Counted from the first letter of the stretch, positions 11,427 through 22,684 are shown. The stretch is 64,000 nt of DNA from Paracyclopina nana (GCA_019096065.1 JAGUCH010000009.1:382001-446000); one strand, 5' to 3'. Made by a program: numbers and translations. Notes: generated by a model from the letters alone, not told the origin.

Positions 11427-13312
11427 TCATAGAGAGCATCCAGGCTCCCCAATGAATTGGTAGTTGGTACCATTCTCGCTGAAGATGTCCAGCTTGTTTT
11501 GACAGTGCTGAATAGCAATGCCTGGGACAACTCCAAAGGCTGAAGATCTCATGTCCAATGCCAGTGGCTTGGAGGTGAGCCATCTTCCACCTTCCTCATC
11601 ACTTCCGTATTTGTGACAGGGATAATTTCCCCTGAATGTCATATTACCATTTTGCCTCTTTTCCACCCAAGCATCTGAGCCTCGATTACCAATGATGTAA
11701 GTCTGCCTGGATCTTCCTCCATCGTCAACTGAAAAACAATATTCAAGCAGAGCGAGGTGAGCTGCCAAAGATTTAAACCTTAGACCTATCAAGCAATGAG
11801 CGAAGGACTCTCACTTTTGAAATAATAATATTAATTCTAAGTTATGCTCAATAAATCCAAGACTGTATAACACCCTGCCTTGGACACCTATTTACTCATA
11901 CTCATGAGAGGTGAATGTTATAAAAAGTGCTTACATAGCTGGACTGCTTTTGGAGACTCCACATTGAAAGAGAGCCCATTGGAAAGCTCTTGAATGGCAT
12001 TGAAGTCACCAGTAAGCAAGGCGGAAATGGAAATTAGCTCTATACTTTTGGACACTCCAGAATCCCTGTATGCATAGAAATTGTATTGAAATAATCTATA
12101 CACCATTTATGACTTTGATTACGTCTTTCCACCAGCAACCACTATTGATTTGGTCTCATCTTCAACAAAGCAGGCAAAATCAGTGCGAGCCACTTGGGGA
12201 AAACCAGCTGTGAAACTCCATTCTGTGGACACTAAATTGGTTGGAACCTAAAAAATATTATCTTAGATAATCTTATATGCCTACTTCTTCTAATGCTCCA
12301 TCAGGAAAATTAAGGTGGCTTTCTAATTAGCATTATTAGAAAGCATATCAGTTTTATGGTGCTACTGACATCAATTTGAGCTATGGTATGATTTCTTTAT
12401 ACCTGATCAGGTATCAAGTCATAGGTGGTGTACCACGTGCCACCAATGATGTCGCCATTGATGTTGCGGCCGCCAATGACAAAAACCGAGTAGTCATGCA
12501 CAAGAATGCATGGATTTTCAACTGGGACATTGACATCGGAGTTGACAGGGAACTGATTCACGCTGGAATTGCTCCAGAACCACTTGACCTGAAATGTGTG
12601 CAATTGTTGCTGTGGCAAAAAGTGAAAGCCCTTTTTAATTACCCTTGGGAGTCGATCGAAGCCTCGTCTCACCCGCTCAAAATAGCCCACTGCAATTTCT
12701 CCAGACTTTTGGGCAAAAGCAAAGATGAAGCTCTGCTTGCGAGGCTGGCCAAAATACGAGGCCATCTTTATATGGCCTTCAAATCCACTTTCTGGCCTTT
12801 GCTGGCCAAAGCCCAACTTGTCCTCATCTGACTCCCATGGAAGTATTTGGATGCATGCCTGCTGCTCGGTGATCCAAAAGCAGCACTAAATTGTAATTGC
12901 AGTAAATATGCGTTGTCTGTTTGTGTATGCCTACTTGGCCACCTTCCATGGGATTTCCAGGGCCTTTCCAAATGTTGCTTTCACCTCCACAAACCAAAAT
13001 GCCTCCGTTGGACTCAGCTGCTCCAACTCCAGGCCCATAATCTGGATCAGCTATTACAATATCCGGATTGCACACTTCCCCCTTATAATTGAGCACCACA
13101 GAAGCCTAATCATTTAAGTGTCCATTAAACAAATTTTTCATCATTTTTCTCAATTTCACCTGAGAGCCATCAAAAATGAGCATGGATTCGTCCCAGTTGT
13201 AGACATCTGTGGAAAACTCAAAATTGGGATCATTGGCTGGAATGATGATCCTTTCCTTGTAATGGCAAGCATTGCATAAAGCAAAAAAAGAAATAAATCC
13301 AATTAGCCTCAT
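11427..13312 (-). CDS. Secreted kelch-repeat-like protein, copy A
   Basis: Seven exons (13160-13312, 12935-13105, 12643-12885, 12403-12588, 12123-12247, 11935-12065, 11427-11728) join in one frame to 436 residues. Signal peptide MRLIGFISFFALCNAC. Strand-like repeats ending in GG recur: GGILVCGGESN, SVFVIGGRNINGD, KSIVVAGGKT, TYIIGNRGSDAWVEK. These suggest a kelch-type beta-propeller. Several cysteines fit an extracellular protein. Intron 3 (12589-12642) is 54 bp, in frame and stop-free, so it can be misread as coding. The divergent partner starts 1.3 kb away, and the pair is duplicated at 17.1-19.5 kb. No substrate or partner can be inferred. Confidence 0.75.
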
Positions 13313-13690
13313 TCCTGAACAAAGACTGAATCATGTTTCAGCTTTGTGTAAGAATAGTAGTAGTAGGAAAGGTGATACCTAACTTCAATTTTCCTTAATA
13401 GGCCTGAAAATGTGATAGGCTTTGGAGATGGACTTTAAAAGTGTCAGAACACAAGAATAGGTTCTCGTGGGAGGTTGAGAGATGCATCTGAGAATTTCTC
13501 TACCGGTAACCGAAAATCCCTGGTTAGGTTAATAGTTCTCAGTTTATTTCTCTACCAAGCCTAGCATATAATAGGGAAAAACGAAATGTAAACAAATACA
13601 TTGAGAAAAAAATTGACCAGGGGAATTTTTTTCCCAGGAAAAATAATCACCTGGTGAATTTTTTTCCCACACAATTCGTAGTCTTGACCA

Positions 13691-13893
13691 ACGTGCGGGA
13701 GTTGCTGCCGGGTGCGGGAGACTCTTAAGGGTGTAGGAAACAATGCCGGGTGAAGGAGACGCTGCCGGGTACGAGAGACGCTGCTGGGTGCGGACGACGC
13801 TGCCGGGTGCTGGAGACGCTGCCGGGTGCGGGACACCCTGCCGGGTGCGGGAGACGCTGCCGGGTGCGAGAGACGCTGCCGGGTGCGGGAGAC
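13691..13893. repeat. GC-rich minisatellite, about 19 bp unit
   Basis: About ten copies of a unit near GACGCTGCCGGGTGCGGGA, far more GC-rich than its surroundings. Open frames across it on both strands reflect the repeat. Confidence 0.85.
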
Positions 13894-13908
13894 ATCGCCA
13901 GAGCGGAA

Positions 13909-14142
13909 TAAGCGGCCTCAATTTGAAGTCTTTGGCAGCCTCAATTTTCGGTCTTGAACAACCTCAATTTGCAGCTTTGAGCGTCCTCAATTCATAGCCT
14001 TGAGCGTCCTCAATTCATAGTCTTGAGCAGCCCCAATTTGTAGTCTTGAGCGGCCTCAATTCATGGTCTTGAGCAGCCCCAGTTTTTAGTCTTGAACAGC
14101 CTCAAATTGCAATCCTTGTCTTGAGCAGCCTCAATTTGCAGT
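13909..14142. repeat. Minisatellite, about 24 bp unit
   Basis: Roughly nine imperfect copies of a unit near GCCTCAATTTGTAGTCTTGA, directly following the GC-rich array inside the same element. Confidence 0.8.
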
Positions 14143-14379
14143 TTTGGTTTTATAACATGGGTTAAAACTGTGCAACGCAAAATATGCAATGGCGGCAATC
14201 GGCGGTGTTTCAAACTGAGTCTCAGTACACAGTATTCAGCTAGAAGCCACTTTATGATGGATCGAAATAGTAGGTTGAGCTTATCTTGTAATTTCAACCA
14301 ACCTGGGATTTTCGGTTAATGTTAGAGAAAAATGAATCCCTACCACCCTCAGCAAAAGTTAGACCCCTCGAAAAATCCC

Positions 14380-14482
14380 TGAGAGGTCGGGAAAAATTTG
14401 AGAACCTCGCACATTTTTCATTTCCTCGCTGCGCTTGGATGAAAAATAGTTGCTCGGTTCTCAAATTTTTCCCGACCTCTCA
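14380..14482. repeat. Short palindromic (hairpin) element
   Basis: TGAGAGGTCGGGAAAAATTT at the left is repeated in reverse complement at the right, with arms of about 30 bp and a loop of about 45 bp. Also missing from unit B. No ORF. Confidence 0.75.
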
Positions 14483-14607
14483 GCAAGCTGCCCACAGCCT
14501 GAAAATTGAAATTGAATTTCATCACTCTTTTCAGACCTATACACATGAGCTGTTCTTTAAAAAGAGGCTGGAACATCAAGCTCGTTATTTAAAGATTTCA
14601 AGGCAAC

Positions 14608-15457
14608 ATGTCAACACGTTATGTGAAGTTGGGCAGAAAACCCCTTGAGGTTTGTGTGGGGCATCATTGGGCAGTGCTAGTGGATAATGGCTGTGGAACT
14701 GGTTACTGGTATGAGATTCTGGGTGCAAGAAAAGGGGACAAGAATAGCCCTAATGTGATCAAAAAATCCTATGGACGACAGGCTGCTAGTGGTGCTGGTG
14801 CCCTTGGAGGAGAAATTGTTGGCATGACTACTAAATCTGATAAAGAGATCGGTCAGTTCAATTATGGCTGGGTTCAAAGTAATAGAACTTATGGCATCAC
14901 TGGTGACAACTGCCAAAAGTATGGCATTGATTTCATTTCCTGGTTGACTGACAAGAATTACAGGCTCAATCATATGCTCGAAGCTGGTAGGTTGAGTGCA
15001 AAAGCTAATAAAGGGTAATAACAAAATATTGCTCATTCAAGGCACTCCAGATGACAAGGAATGCAGCAGCAGAACTCTTGTTGTTGCTCATGATGGTCAA
15101 GCTTATGCATGTGCAAGCACTTGGGAGCGACGAGTACAACTTGGCAATGGGCTGTTCCAAGCGGGTATTCGAGGTCCCAGTGCTGAGGCTGAGGCCATTG
15201 CTGGACCTGGATTGTATGCCGGTGCCAATGCCTCCCTTGTTCGCATGGAAGCCAACTATGGTAATGTTGCTACAGCCCATGTTGATATCAATGTCAATAC
15301 TGGTGTGGGCTTTAGAGGTGGCAACGCTGAAGCCCATCTACTTGGCTTTGGTGGAAAGATTGGCTCAGATGGTCTCGAAGTGGACACTCCCTTGGGTGGG
15401 GTGAGGTTGCCTTGGATGGCTGCTCCTATCAATTTTGTGGGAAATTTGTTTCGATAA
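14608..15457 (+). CDS. NlpC/P60- or LRAT-like protein with glycine-rich C-terminal domain, copy A
   Basis: Two exons (14608-14986, 15042-15457; 55 bp intron) give 264 residues. Residues 18-25 (GHHWAVLV) and 98-109 (TGDNCQKYGIDF) place a histidine before a cysteine in the order seen in LRAT/NlpC-type permuted papain-like folds. The candidate pair is His19 or His20 with Cys102. The C-terminal half, about 127-264, is small-residue-rich and repetitive (GPSAEAEAIAGPGLYAGANA, then NTGVGFRGGNAEAHLLGFGG), with a beta-strand look. There is no signal peptide. I know similar two-part proteins only as uncharacterised. The enzyme class (acyltransferase, amidase or inactive) is not resolved. It is divergent from a kelch-like gene, so shared control is possible. 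TTTAAAA at about 14555 stands where copy B has a clean TATA box. Confidence 0.7.
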
Positions 15458-15589
15458 ATGTGCTGAAGCCTAGCTTCCAGGCTTTCTATTTTTGCTATAA
15501 ATTATCACTGCACAACTTTTGGAAAGATGCTTCCTAATTTTTATATAATATGCGGCAAAAATTGAAAAGAGTTCAACTTTTATCAATGT

Positions 15590-15870
15590 TTGGTGTGGAG
15601 GTCTTGGAGGAGAAAACAACCAAATCTTTTGAAGAGATCAGCAATGATGGCTAAGTTCAAAGGATTAGGACAATAGGCAATTTTTTTTAACTTCTGTTAA
15701 AGCAATTCAGCTAAAACCAGCAGTCGGACTGTAAAAGTTGTTAGAATAGTTAGGGTTTCTAGCGTTCGAGAGGAAAGATTTGAGGTCATCAAGGTTCCAC
15801 TCTTGAGGCTGAGATCATAGAAGGATCTGAATTGTACACTAGCACCGACAAAAGTAAATGCAGGAAAAAC
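15590..15870 (+). pseudogene. Decayed third-generation copy of the NlpC-like gene (unit A)
   Basis: Downstream of copy A, fragments resemble its exon 1 (GGAGGAGAAAACAACCAAAT.., GAAGAGATCAGCAATGATGG) and exon 2 (CTTGAGGCTGAGATCATAGA). They are riddled with stops. The same remnant sits in the same place in unit B, so this decay predates the segmental duplication. Confidence 0.6.
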
Positions 15871-16024
15871 CTGTCAGTTAAGGAGAGCCACAAAATGAGC
15901 CATCTTCAGCTGATGCCATAAAAATCAGATCGACTACATACAAGTCAAGTTAAAAGTGAACATTTTCTGTTTTTGCAAAATACTTCTTCTCAAATTGGCC
16001 TTTTTCCCGAGCCTATAGTAATAG

Positions 16025-16211
16025 TATTTTACCTGCTGCTTTTCGGGACTGAGAAGGTGCGGTAAAAATTGCGCGAGTATGGTAAGCATAAAACCAAGAT
16101 GAATCTTTTCACCGAGCGTAGCGAGGTCAAAAGTGAGTCGAGGTTTTATGTTTACCATATGAGCGCAATTTTTACCGCACCTTCGAAGTCCCGAAAAGCA
16201 GCAGGTACAAA
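16025..16211. repeat. Foldback element
   Basis: Arms of about 80 bp in reverse complement: TGCTGCTTTTCGGGACTGAG on the left, the mirrored CGAAGTCCCGAAAAGCAGCA on the right, with a short loop. It lies at the right edge of unit A. One arm occurs again at 3137-3250. Confidence 0.8.
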
Positions 16212-16799
16212 TTTTATGTACTTAAACCGAATTTCCAAGTGAGTAATTAACTTGCCGAAATCAAGCGCAATTTCATAAGGGGCCATGAACTTAAGACATG
16301 CCGATTACTAGGTGGGAATTGCTCAGGAACCGTGCTACTTAGATATCTGAAACTTTGCATAGCTATAGAAATGTGGAATCCAAGCATGACTTAAAAGTAA
16401 CTTTTTTTCAATAACGCAATAAGCCATTGGAGGGACAAACTTGTTTGCTAGATGGCGCTTTGGGGGCAAGTATATTTGGAAAAACTGTTGCGCGCGAAAC
16501 TTGTCACGTGATCATGAGCGGCAATTTGATTGGCTGATCAGCGGAGCCAGGTTAGAAAAAATTGGTTTCAGCAATGAAAAGCTTGGAAATTTGCGTGAGT
16601 TGCATACGGTTTTATGGCTCGAAAGGGTGCCATTTTATCCATAGAATATGTCATATTAATACAGCTTTTAGTATTAGTGCACCATAACCCAAAAAATAGC
16701 CCATTTTTGATCGCCTATGTAGCGCAGCCATGTCAAATGTACTGGGCAAAGTTGCCGGGCTAGATGGCGCATGGAATCTAGTGACTTTACGCCTTTGGC
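16212..16799. other. Spacer between duplication units
   Basis: No supported gene. Single-copy within the window as far as I can see. It has a small open frame at 16441-16644 with no recognisable product. Confidence 0.4.
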
Positions 16800-16978
16800 T
16801 TATTATATTTTGTATATTACCAGTGTGATTGGATAGGGCTGGCATTTGTGCCCAAAGATCCAAGTTTTCTTGGCTGACATAAGTCTCTCTCACTGCGGCT
16901 TCCTCAAAAGTCTCATTTTTGTCCACTTTGCCACCAGGGAAACATACTTCTCTTGCGTGAGACTTGAGATGGGCAGAC
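16800..16978 (-). pseudogene. Partial copy of NUDT8-like exon 1
   Basis: Nearly identical to 23640-23816 of the NUDT8-like gene, including FPGGKVDKNETFEEAAVRET. It lacks the EELGI segment that completes the Nudix box and has neither the 5' end nor exon 2. It abuts the kelch copy B downstream flank at about 16979, so it marks the rearrangement junction of unit B. Confidence 0.85.
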
Positions 16979-17066
16979 CCTGAATGATTAAGTAGAAGAT
17001 CAAGTGCAAAATGATTGAATTGATATACCAATATAAAACATCCAATTTCACAGTACATAATGCTAA

Positions 17067-18208
17067 TCATAGAGAGCATCCAGGCTCCCAAATGAATTGG
17101 TAGTTGGTGCCATTCTCACTGAAGATGTCCAGCTTGTTTTGGCAGTGCGGAATGGCAATGCATGGGACAACTCCAAAGGCTGAAGATCTCATGTCCAATG
17201 CCAGTGGCTTGGAGGAGAGCCATCTTCCACCTTCCTCATCACTTCCATATTTGTGACAGGGATAATTTCCCATGAATGTCATATTACCATTTTGCCTCTT
17301 TTCCACCCAAGCATCTGAGCCTCGATTACCTGTGATGTAAGTCTGCCTGGATCTTCCTCCATCATCAACTGAAAAAAAATATTCGAGTGGAGCGAGGTGA
17401 GCTGCCAAAGATTTAAACCTTTGACCTATCAAGCAATGCGCAAAGAAATTCTCACTTTTGAAATAATAATAATTCTTAGTCATATGCTCAATTAATCAGA
17501 TAACTTAACTTGAGAGGTGAATATTATAAAAAGTGCATACAAAGCTGGACTGCTTTTGAAGACTCCACATTGAAGGAGAGCCCATTTGGAAGCTCTTGAA
17601 TGGCATTGAGGTCACCAGTGAGCAAGGCCGCAATGGAAATAAGCTCTATACTTGTTGACAATCCAGAATCCCTGTATGCATAGAAATAGCATTAAAATAT
17701 TATGTACACCAATTATGACTTTGATTACGTCTTTCCGCCTGCGACCACTATTGATTTGGTATCATCTTCAACAAAGCAGGCCAAATCAGTGCGAGCCACT
17801 TGGGGAAAACCAGCTGTGAAACTCCATTCTGTGGACACCTTGCATGGGATTTCCAGGTCCTTTCCAAATGTTGCTTTCACCTCCATATACCAAAATGCCT
17901 CCATTGGACTCAGCTGCTCCAACTCCAGGCCCATAATCTGGATCAGCAATTACAATATCCGGATTGCACACTTCCCCCTTATAATTGAGCACCACAGAAG
18001 CCTAATCATTAAAGCGTCCATTAAACAAATTTTTCATCATTTTTCACAATTTCACCTGAGAGCCATAAAAAATGAGCATGGATTCGTCCCAGTTGTAGAC
18101 ATCTGTGGAAAACTCAAAATTGGGATCATTGGCTGGAATGATGATCCTTTCCTTATAATGGCATGCAGTGCATGAAGCAAAAAATGGAATCAATCCTATT
18201 AGCCTCAT
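17067..18208 (-). pseudogene. Kelch-like copy B, internal deletion and out-of-frame exon fusion
   Basis: Exon 1 (18056-18208) and the last two exons (17541-17671, 17067-17368) match copy A in length. The middle is one fused exon (17729-18001) joining the start of copy A exon 2 to the end of exon 5. About 0.7 kb equivalent to copy A exons 3-4 is missing. The summed coding length is not a multiple of three, and the frame is lost at the join near CCCATGCAAGGTGTCCACAG. A GTG shared by both sides suggests a short-homology deletion. A truncated secreted protein (signal peptide plus one repeat) could still be made, but I call it a pseudogene. Confidence 0.8.
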
Positions 18209-18597
18209 TCCTGAACAAAGACTGAATCATGTTTCAGCTTTGTGTAAGAATAGCAGCGGTAGGAAAGGTGATATCTAACTTCATTTTTCCTAAATAGGCC
18301 TGAAAGTGACAGGCTATGATGAAAGACTTTAAAAGAGTCAGTACACAAGAATGGGTTCTCATGGGAGGTTGAGAGATGCATCTGAGAATTTCTTTCGGTT
18401 GTTTAGGTGCAAAAATCTCGGCTTAGTCATCACATGTGAGGAGTGAGAAGATGCTAGCCAGTTTTTTCTAGTAGTTGAATGTGAGCTGTTGTAGTTTTAA
18501 TGCTTATCTTGGGGTCGTAAAATCCTTGGCAGCTAGCTGCCCACAGCCTGAAATCGAATTTCATCACTCTTTTCAGACCTGTACACATGTGCTGGTC

Positions 18598-18604
18598 TAT
18601 AAAA
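18598..18604 (+). promoter_or_regulatory. TATA box of NlpC-like copy B
   Basis: TATAAAA lies 47 bp before the ATG at 18651, in a stretch conserved with unit A, where the same place reads TTTAAAA. Distance and conservation suggest the core promoter; a start site near 18630 is inference. Confidence 0.5.
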
Positions 18605-18650
18605 AAGAGGCTAGAACATCAAGCTATTCATTTAAAGATTTCAAGGGAAC

Positions 18651-19497
18651 ATGTCAACACGTTATGTGAAGTTGGGCAGAAAACCCCTTGATTTTTGTGT
18701 GGGGCATCATTGGGCAGTGCTAGTGGATAATGGCTTTGGAAATGGTTACTGGTATGAGATTCAGGGTGCAAGCAAAGGGGACAAGAATAGCCCTAATGTG
18801 ATCAAAAAATCATATGGAGGACAGGCTGCCAGTGGTGCTGGTGCCCTTGGAGGAGAAATTGTTGGCAAGACTACTAAATCTGATGAAGAGATCAATGAGT
18901 TCAATGATGGCTGGGTTCAAAGTAATAGAACTTATGGCATCACTGGTGACAATTGCCAAAAGTATGGCATTGATTTCATTTCCTGGTTGACTGACAAGAA
19001 CTACAGGCTCAATCATATGCTTGATGCTGGTAAGTTGAGTGTTAAAGCTAATAAAGGGTAATAACAAAATATTGCTCATTCAAGGCACACCAGGTGAAAA
19101 GGAATGCAGCAGAACTCTTGCTGTTGCTCATGATGGTCAAGCTTATGCATGTGCAAGCACTGGGGAGTGGCGTGGACAAGCGTTCAATGGGCTGTTCCAA
19201 GCGGGTATTTGAGGTCCCAGTGCCGAGGCTGAGGCCATTGCTGGACCTGGATTGTATGCCGGTGCCAATGCCTCTCTTGTTCGCATGGAATCCAACTATG
19301 GCAATGTTGCTGCAGCCCATTTTGATCTTAATGTCAATACTGGTGTGGGCTTTAGAGGTGGCAATGCTGAAGCTCATCTACTTGGCTTTGGTGGAAAGAT
19401 TGGCTCAGATGGTCTCGAAGTGGACACTCCCTTGGGTGGGGTGAGGTTGCCTTGGATGGCTGCTCCTATCAATTGTGTGGGAAATTTGTTTCGATAG
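18651..19497 (+). pseudogene. NlpC/LRAT-like copy B with early stop in the C-terminal domain
   Basis: Exons 18651-19029 and 19085-19497, with intron borders as in copy A and a better donor (GTAAGT). The catalytic-type half is complete with GHHW and GDNC blocks. At 19210-19212 a CGA codon of copy A is TGA, so the protein ends after 168 residues. Beyond it the frame stays open to the same final stop with no length change, so this is the only lesion. The truncated product would keep the N-terminal domain and lose most of the glycine-rich domain. A functional short form cannot be excluded. AATAAA follows at about 19540. Confidence 0.75.
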
Positions 19498-19634
19498 ATA
19501 AATGTGCTGAAGTCTAGCTTCTGGGCTTTCTATTTTTGCAATAAATTCTCACAGCATGACTTTTGGAAAGATACTTTCTAATGCTTATAATATGCGGCAA
19601 AAATTGAAAAGAGCTCAACTTTTATCAATGTTTG

Positions 19635-20000
19635 GTGTGGAGGTCTAGGAGGAAAAAAACAACCAAATCTGTTGAAGAGATCAACACTGATGGCTGGGTT
19701 CAAAGAAATAGGACAAAAATTGCCATAAGTATGGGGCTGCTTTTATTTCTTTGTAGACTGAAGATAAAAAAACGCCCTATTTTTGCTTGATTCTGGCAGA
19801 TTTCTCGGACAAATTTTTTGAACTTCTGTTAAAGCAATTTAGCTAAAACCAGCAGTCAGACTGTAAAAGTTGCTAGAATAGTTAGGGTTTCTAACATTTG
19901 AGAGGAAAGATTTGAGGTCATCAAGGTTCCACTCTTGAGGCTGAGATCACAGAAGGATCTGAATTGTACTCCAGCACTGACAAAAGTAAATGCAGGAAAA
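19635..20000 (+). pseudogene. Decayed older copy of the NlpC-like gene (unit B)
   Basis: Counterpart of 15590-15870. It retains a little more, including TTGCCATAAGTATGGGGCTG, which matches the AATTGCCAAAAGTATGGCAT region of exon 1. Full of stops. Confidence 0.6.
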
Positions 20001-20223
20001 ACTTGTCAGATAAGGAGAGCCACAAAATGAGCCTTCTTCAGCTGATGCCATAAAGATCAGATCGACTACAACTCAAGTTAAAAGTAAACATTTTCTGTTT
20101 TTGCAAAATACTCTTCTCAAATTGGCCTTTTCCCGCACTTATAGTAAAAATATTACTATTAGTAGATTTTCCATAGATGGGATTTGAACCTTCATCCCAC
20201 TAAACACAAACTGCAATGTTATT

Positions 20224-20350
20224 TGCCCCTGAGATGGTAGCCATATAGATTTAAGCCCCTGGGATGTTAGCCCCTTGGATTTTTGCCCCTGAGATGTAAG
20301 CCCTTTTGATTTTTGCCCCTGAGACGTTAGCTCCTTGGATTTTTGCCCCA
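20224..20350. repeat. Tandem repeat, about 31 bp unit
   Basis: Four to five copies of a unit containing GCCCCTGAGATGTTAGCCCC and a TGGATTTTT stretch. A 70-residue minus-strand frame over it is a repeat artefact. Confidence 0.75.
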
Positions 20351-20447
20351 AGGACTTTAACCCCTAGACTTTTCATCAAACAAATGCATGACTTAACAAT
20401 GACTTAACTTGCTGCACCCTCAAGTCAGTCAACTTTGCTCATTATAT

Positions 20448-21294
20448 TGGATCTGCTGGTATGAGGTACTTTTTGGGTAAGGCACCAACACAAATTGGCA
20501 CTCTGATAAATGGCACTATTTTCTATTGGCACTGCAATAAAAGGCACCATTCATAGGTACAAAGTTTGTTCAATACAATAAGATTGACTTTGAAAATTAT
20601 TCTCAAATGTTTGTGCAAGGAAAACAGTTATTTCCTGACACAGTGGGTATCATTGGAAAGCTTGAAGCAAGTGGCCACCTTCTTTTTTTCATTCGGGGGT
20701 GTAACCTTTCGCGTTACAACTCTACAAAATTGAGGGTATACTGGTAAAAGGCACTTTTTGGGAAAGGCACCAACATAAATTGGCACTACTATAAAAGGCA
20801 CCATACAATATAAGCACTTAAATAAAAGGCGCTATATAATATTATTGGCACCCCTTGTATAAGGCACCCATCTGAAAATTATTTGATCGCTTTGGATAAA
20901 AAATCAGTGTTCCCAACTTTGGACAACTCATTTTTACACATTCATTGCAGCTAAAAATAGCTTGTCATACACTTTTTTGCATCCATTTTCATTTTAATAG
21001 TGTAGTGTGGCAATGACAGTGAAACAAAATACTTTATGGCACCAGCACTTTTTCCACTTTTTGTGATCTTCTTCTCATAGGCAAAGTTATGAACAGGAAT
21101 GTTAACATCAGACAAGCAAACTGACGCTCAAGAAACAGAAAATGCCCCTTTTTCACGCTAAAAATCATGTGATATTGGTCACTTACCTTGACATCGAGCG
21201 AACACCTCAGCAAGCTATTTGCCCCCCTCAAATCCCATGTCGCCACCTTGCGGAAATGCCTTTCCCTGAAAGTGCCTTTTACCAGCAGAGCCAA
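20448..21294. mobile_element. Non-autonomous inverted-repeat element rich in GGCAC motifs
   Basis: The left end GGATCTGCTGGTATGAGGTA and the reversed right end GGCTCTGCTGGTAAAAGGCA match over about 35 bp. The interior has many short copies of AAGGCACC and TTGGCACT. No ORF. Confidence 0.65.
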
Positions 21295-21431
21295 AATTGA
21301 GACGTTGCTTTTTTTCACAAATACGTGCCCAATCTTTTGTTGCTCGGTGCAACACTAGTCCCATGGGATCTCCTTTAGGAATTTTGGCCCGAATTCCTCT
21401 TCAATTCCTCTGTAATGATGGCAAGGGGATC

Positions 21432-22008
21432 GATATACTAAAATGCGCGACATGTGCGACAAACTTCTTAAATGCGTGACATACGACGCGACTACTAAAA
21501 TGCCCGACATGCAAAGCACAATGCTCCAAAAACATAATTTTAAAACTTTAAATTCCTCACTTTGGCTTCTAAATGGAGAGTGCTCATATTAAGGCCCTGT
21601 TCACCTGCAATATTATCAGCAAAATGATGCGCGATATTATGCAGAAATTTGCAAATATCCGGATTTGCATAATCATTTTTCAGATTTTGACTTCGAAATC
21701 GGTCTATTGATACCAAAAGCTATCCTACACCAATTAAAAAAAATATCAGTTCATTTTACCATAATATTAGCCAGGCTCGGGTGCACTTTTTATTGAATGC
21801 TTAAGATTATTCTTCTTAGTGAAAGAACTATGCCATAATTTTGGCTGTAACATATGGAGCTCCATCAATGTAATGTTTACGAAAAAAAGTAACTAAGAAT
21901 CAATAATGGCAAAAAAATGCCCGTGCATGTCGCGCATTTATGTAGTTTGTCGCGCATGTCGCGCATTTATGTAGTTTGTCGCGCATGTCGCGTATTTTAG
22001 AATATATA
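21432..22008. mobile_element. Inverted-repeat element with GCGACATG subrepeats, copy 1
   Basis: The left end ATATACTAAAATGCGCGACA and the reversed right end ATATATTCTAAAATACGCGA match, followed by tandem CATGTCGCGCATTTATGTAG units. The interior includes CCTGTTCACCTG. A related element lies at 50808-51370. Confidence 0.7.
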
Positions 22009-22097
22009 CCATGGCACGAACATTTTGGGAATAATGGGACATGTTTTTGCCTAAATGCTTGTCGAAGCTCCCCAAAAGGCCTGACACAAATTATCTA

Positions 22098-22684
22098 TAC
22101 AGTCTGTTTCAGAGAAATCTACGCACTTTGAAATCAAAAGTTTGTGTTACGGATTTGATAAATGCTAGACATAATGGATATTTCTGGAAACCTTGAAACT
22201 CTGGTCTTCTTTTTTATTAATATCACTTTTGATAAAAATTAATTAAGATTTGCATTTTAAAAAAGCCTAGAATAAAAAAGCACTCAAAAATGGCACCCAT
22301 TTTTTCTATTTTTTGCAATGCACACATTTCAAATTGGTCAAAATTGCGACTTTTGAGGTTGTCTTTTTTGCAATAAAGGATTAATTGTTCCTCTCAGAAT
22401 TAAAATAAAAAATGGTTCATCGGTGATTTTGACTTTATTATGAAAATACTTGATTTTAGTTTCATTCAGTAGGTTAAAAATTGCAATTTTGCTCTAAAAA
22501 AGTTGCCACGGAAAAGTTTAATTTTCTAATCTTTTTTACTTTTATTTTGTGATTTTCACTGCTACAAAGCATATGCCAAAAGATTCAAGCTTTCCAACGA
22601 TATCCATTTTGTACCGCGTTTCTCAAATCCGTAACACAAACTTTTGATTTCAAAGTGCGTAGAATTCTCTGAAACAGACTGTAT
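22098..22684. mobile_element. TA-flanked inverted-repeat element (Tc1/mariner-like MITE)
   Basis: Terminal repeats of about 65 bp: CAGTCTGTTTCAGAGAAATC on the left and GAATTCTCTGAAACAGACTG on the right, both flanked by TA, as expected of TA target duplication. About 585 bp, with no transposase frame, so non-autonomous. A diverged partial copy is at 10930-11090. Confidence 0.8.

Larger units (their letters stand above)
13495..14331. mobile_element. Non-autonomous inverted-repeat element carrying two minisatellites
   Basis: The left end TTTCTCTACCGGTAACCGAA and the reversed right end TTTCTCTAACATTAACCGAA match over about 36 bp. The element is absent from the matching place in unit B, so it either inserted into A after duplication or was lost from B. 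It has no ORF. Most of it is made of the two minisatellites at 13691-13893 and 13909-14142. Confidence 0.7.
11333..16015. repeat. Segmental duplication, unit A
   Basis: Aligns with 16980-20140 in the same orientation over gene exons, introns and flanks. It includes the kelch gene, the divergent NlpC-like gene and the decayed 3' remnant. Unit A differs mainly by an extra inverted-repeat element with minisatellites between the two genes and about 0.7 kb of kelch exons that unit B has lost. A foldback element lies at its right edge. Confidence 0.85.
16980..20140. repeat. Segmental duplication, unit B
   Basis: Same-orientation copy of 11333-16015 with high identity in exons and introns. The intergenic spacer between the divergent genes is shorter because the inverted-repeat element and hairpin of unit A are absent. 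Confidence 0.85.
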
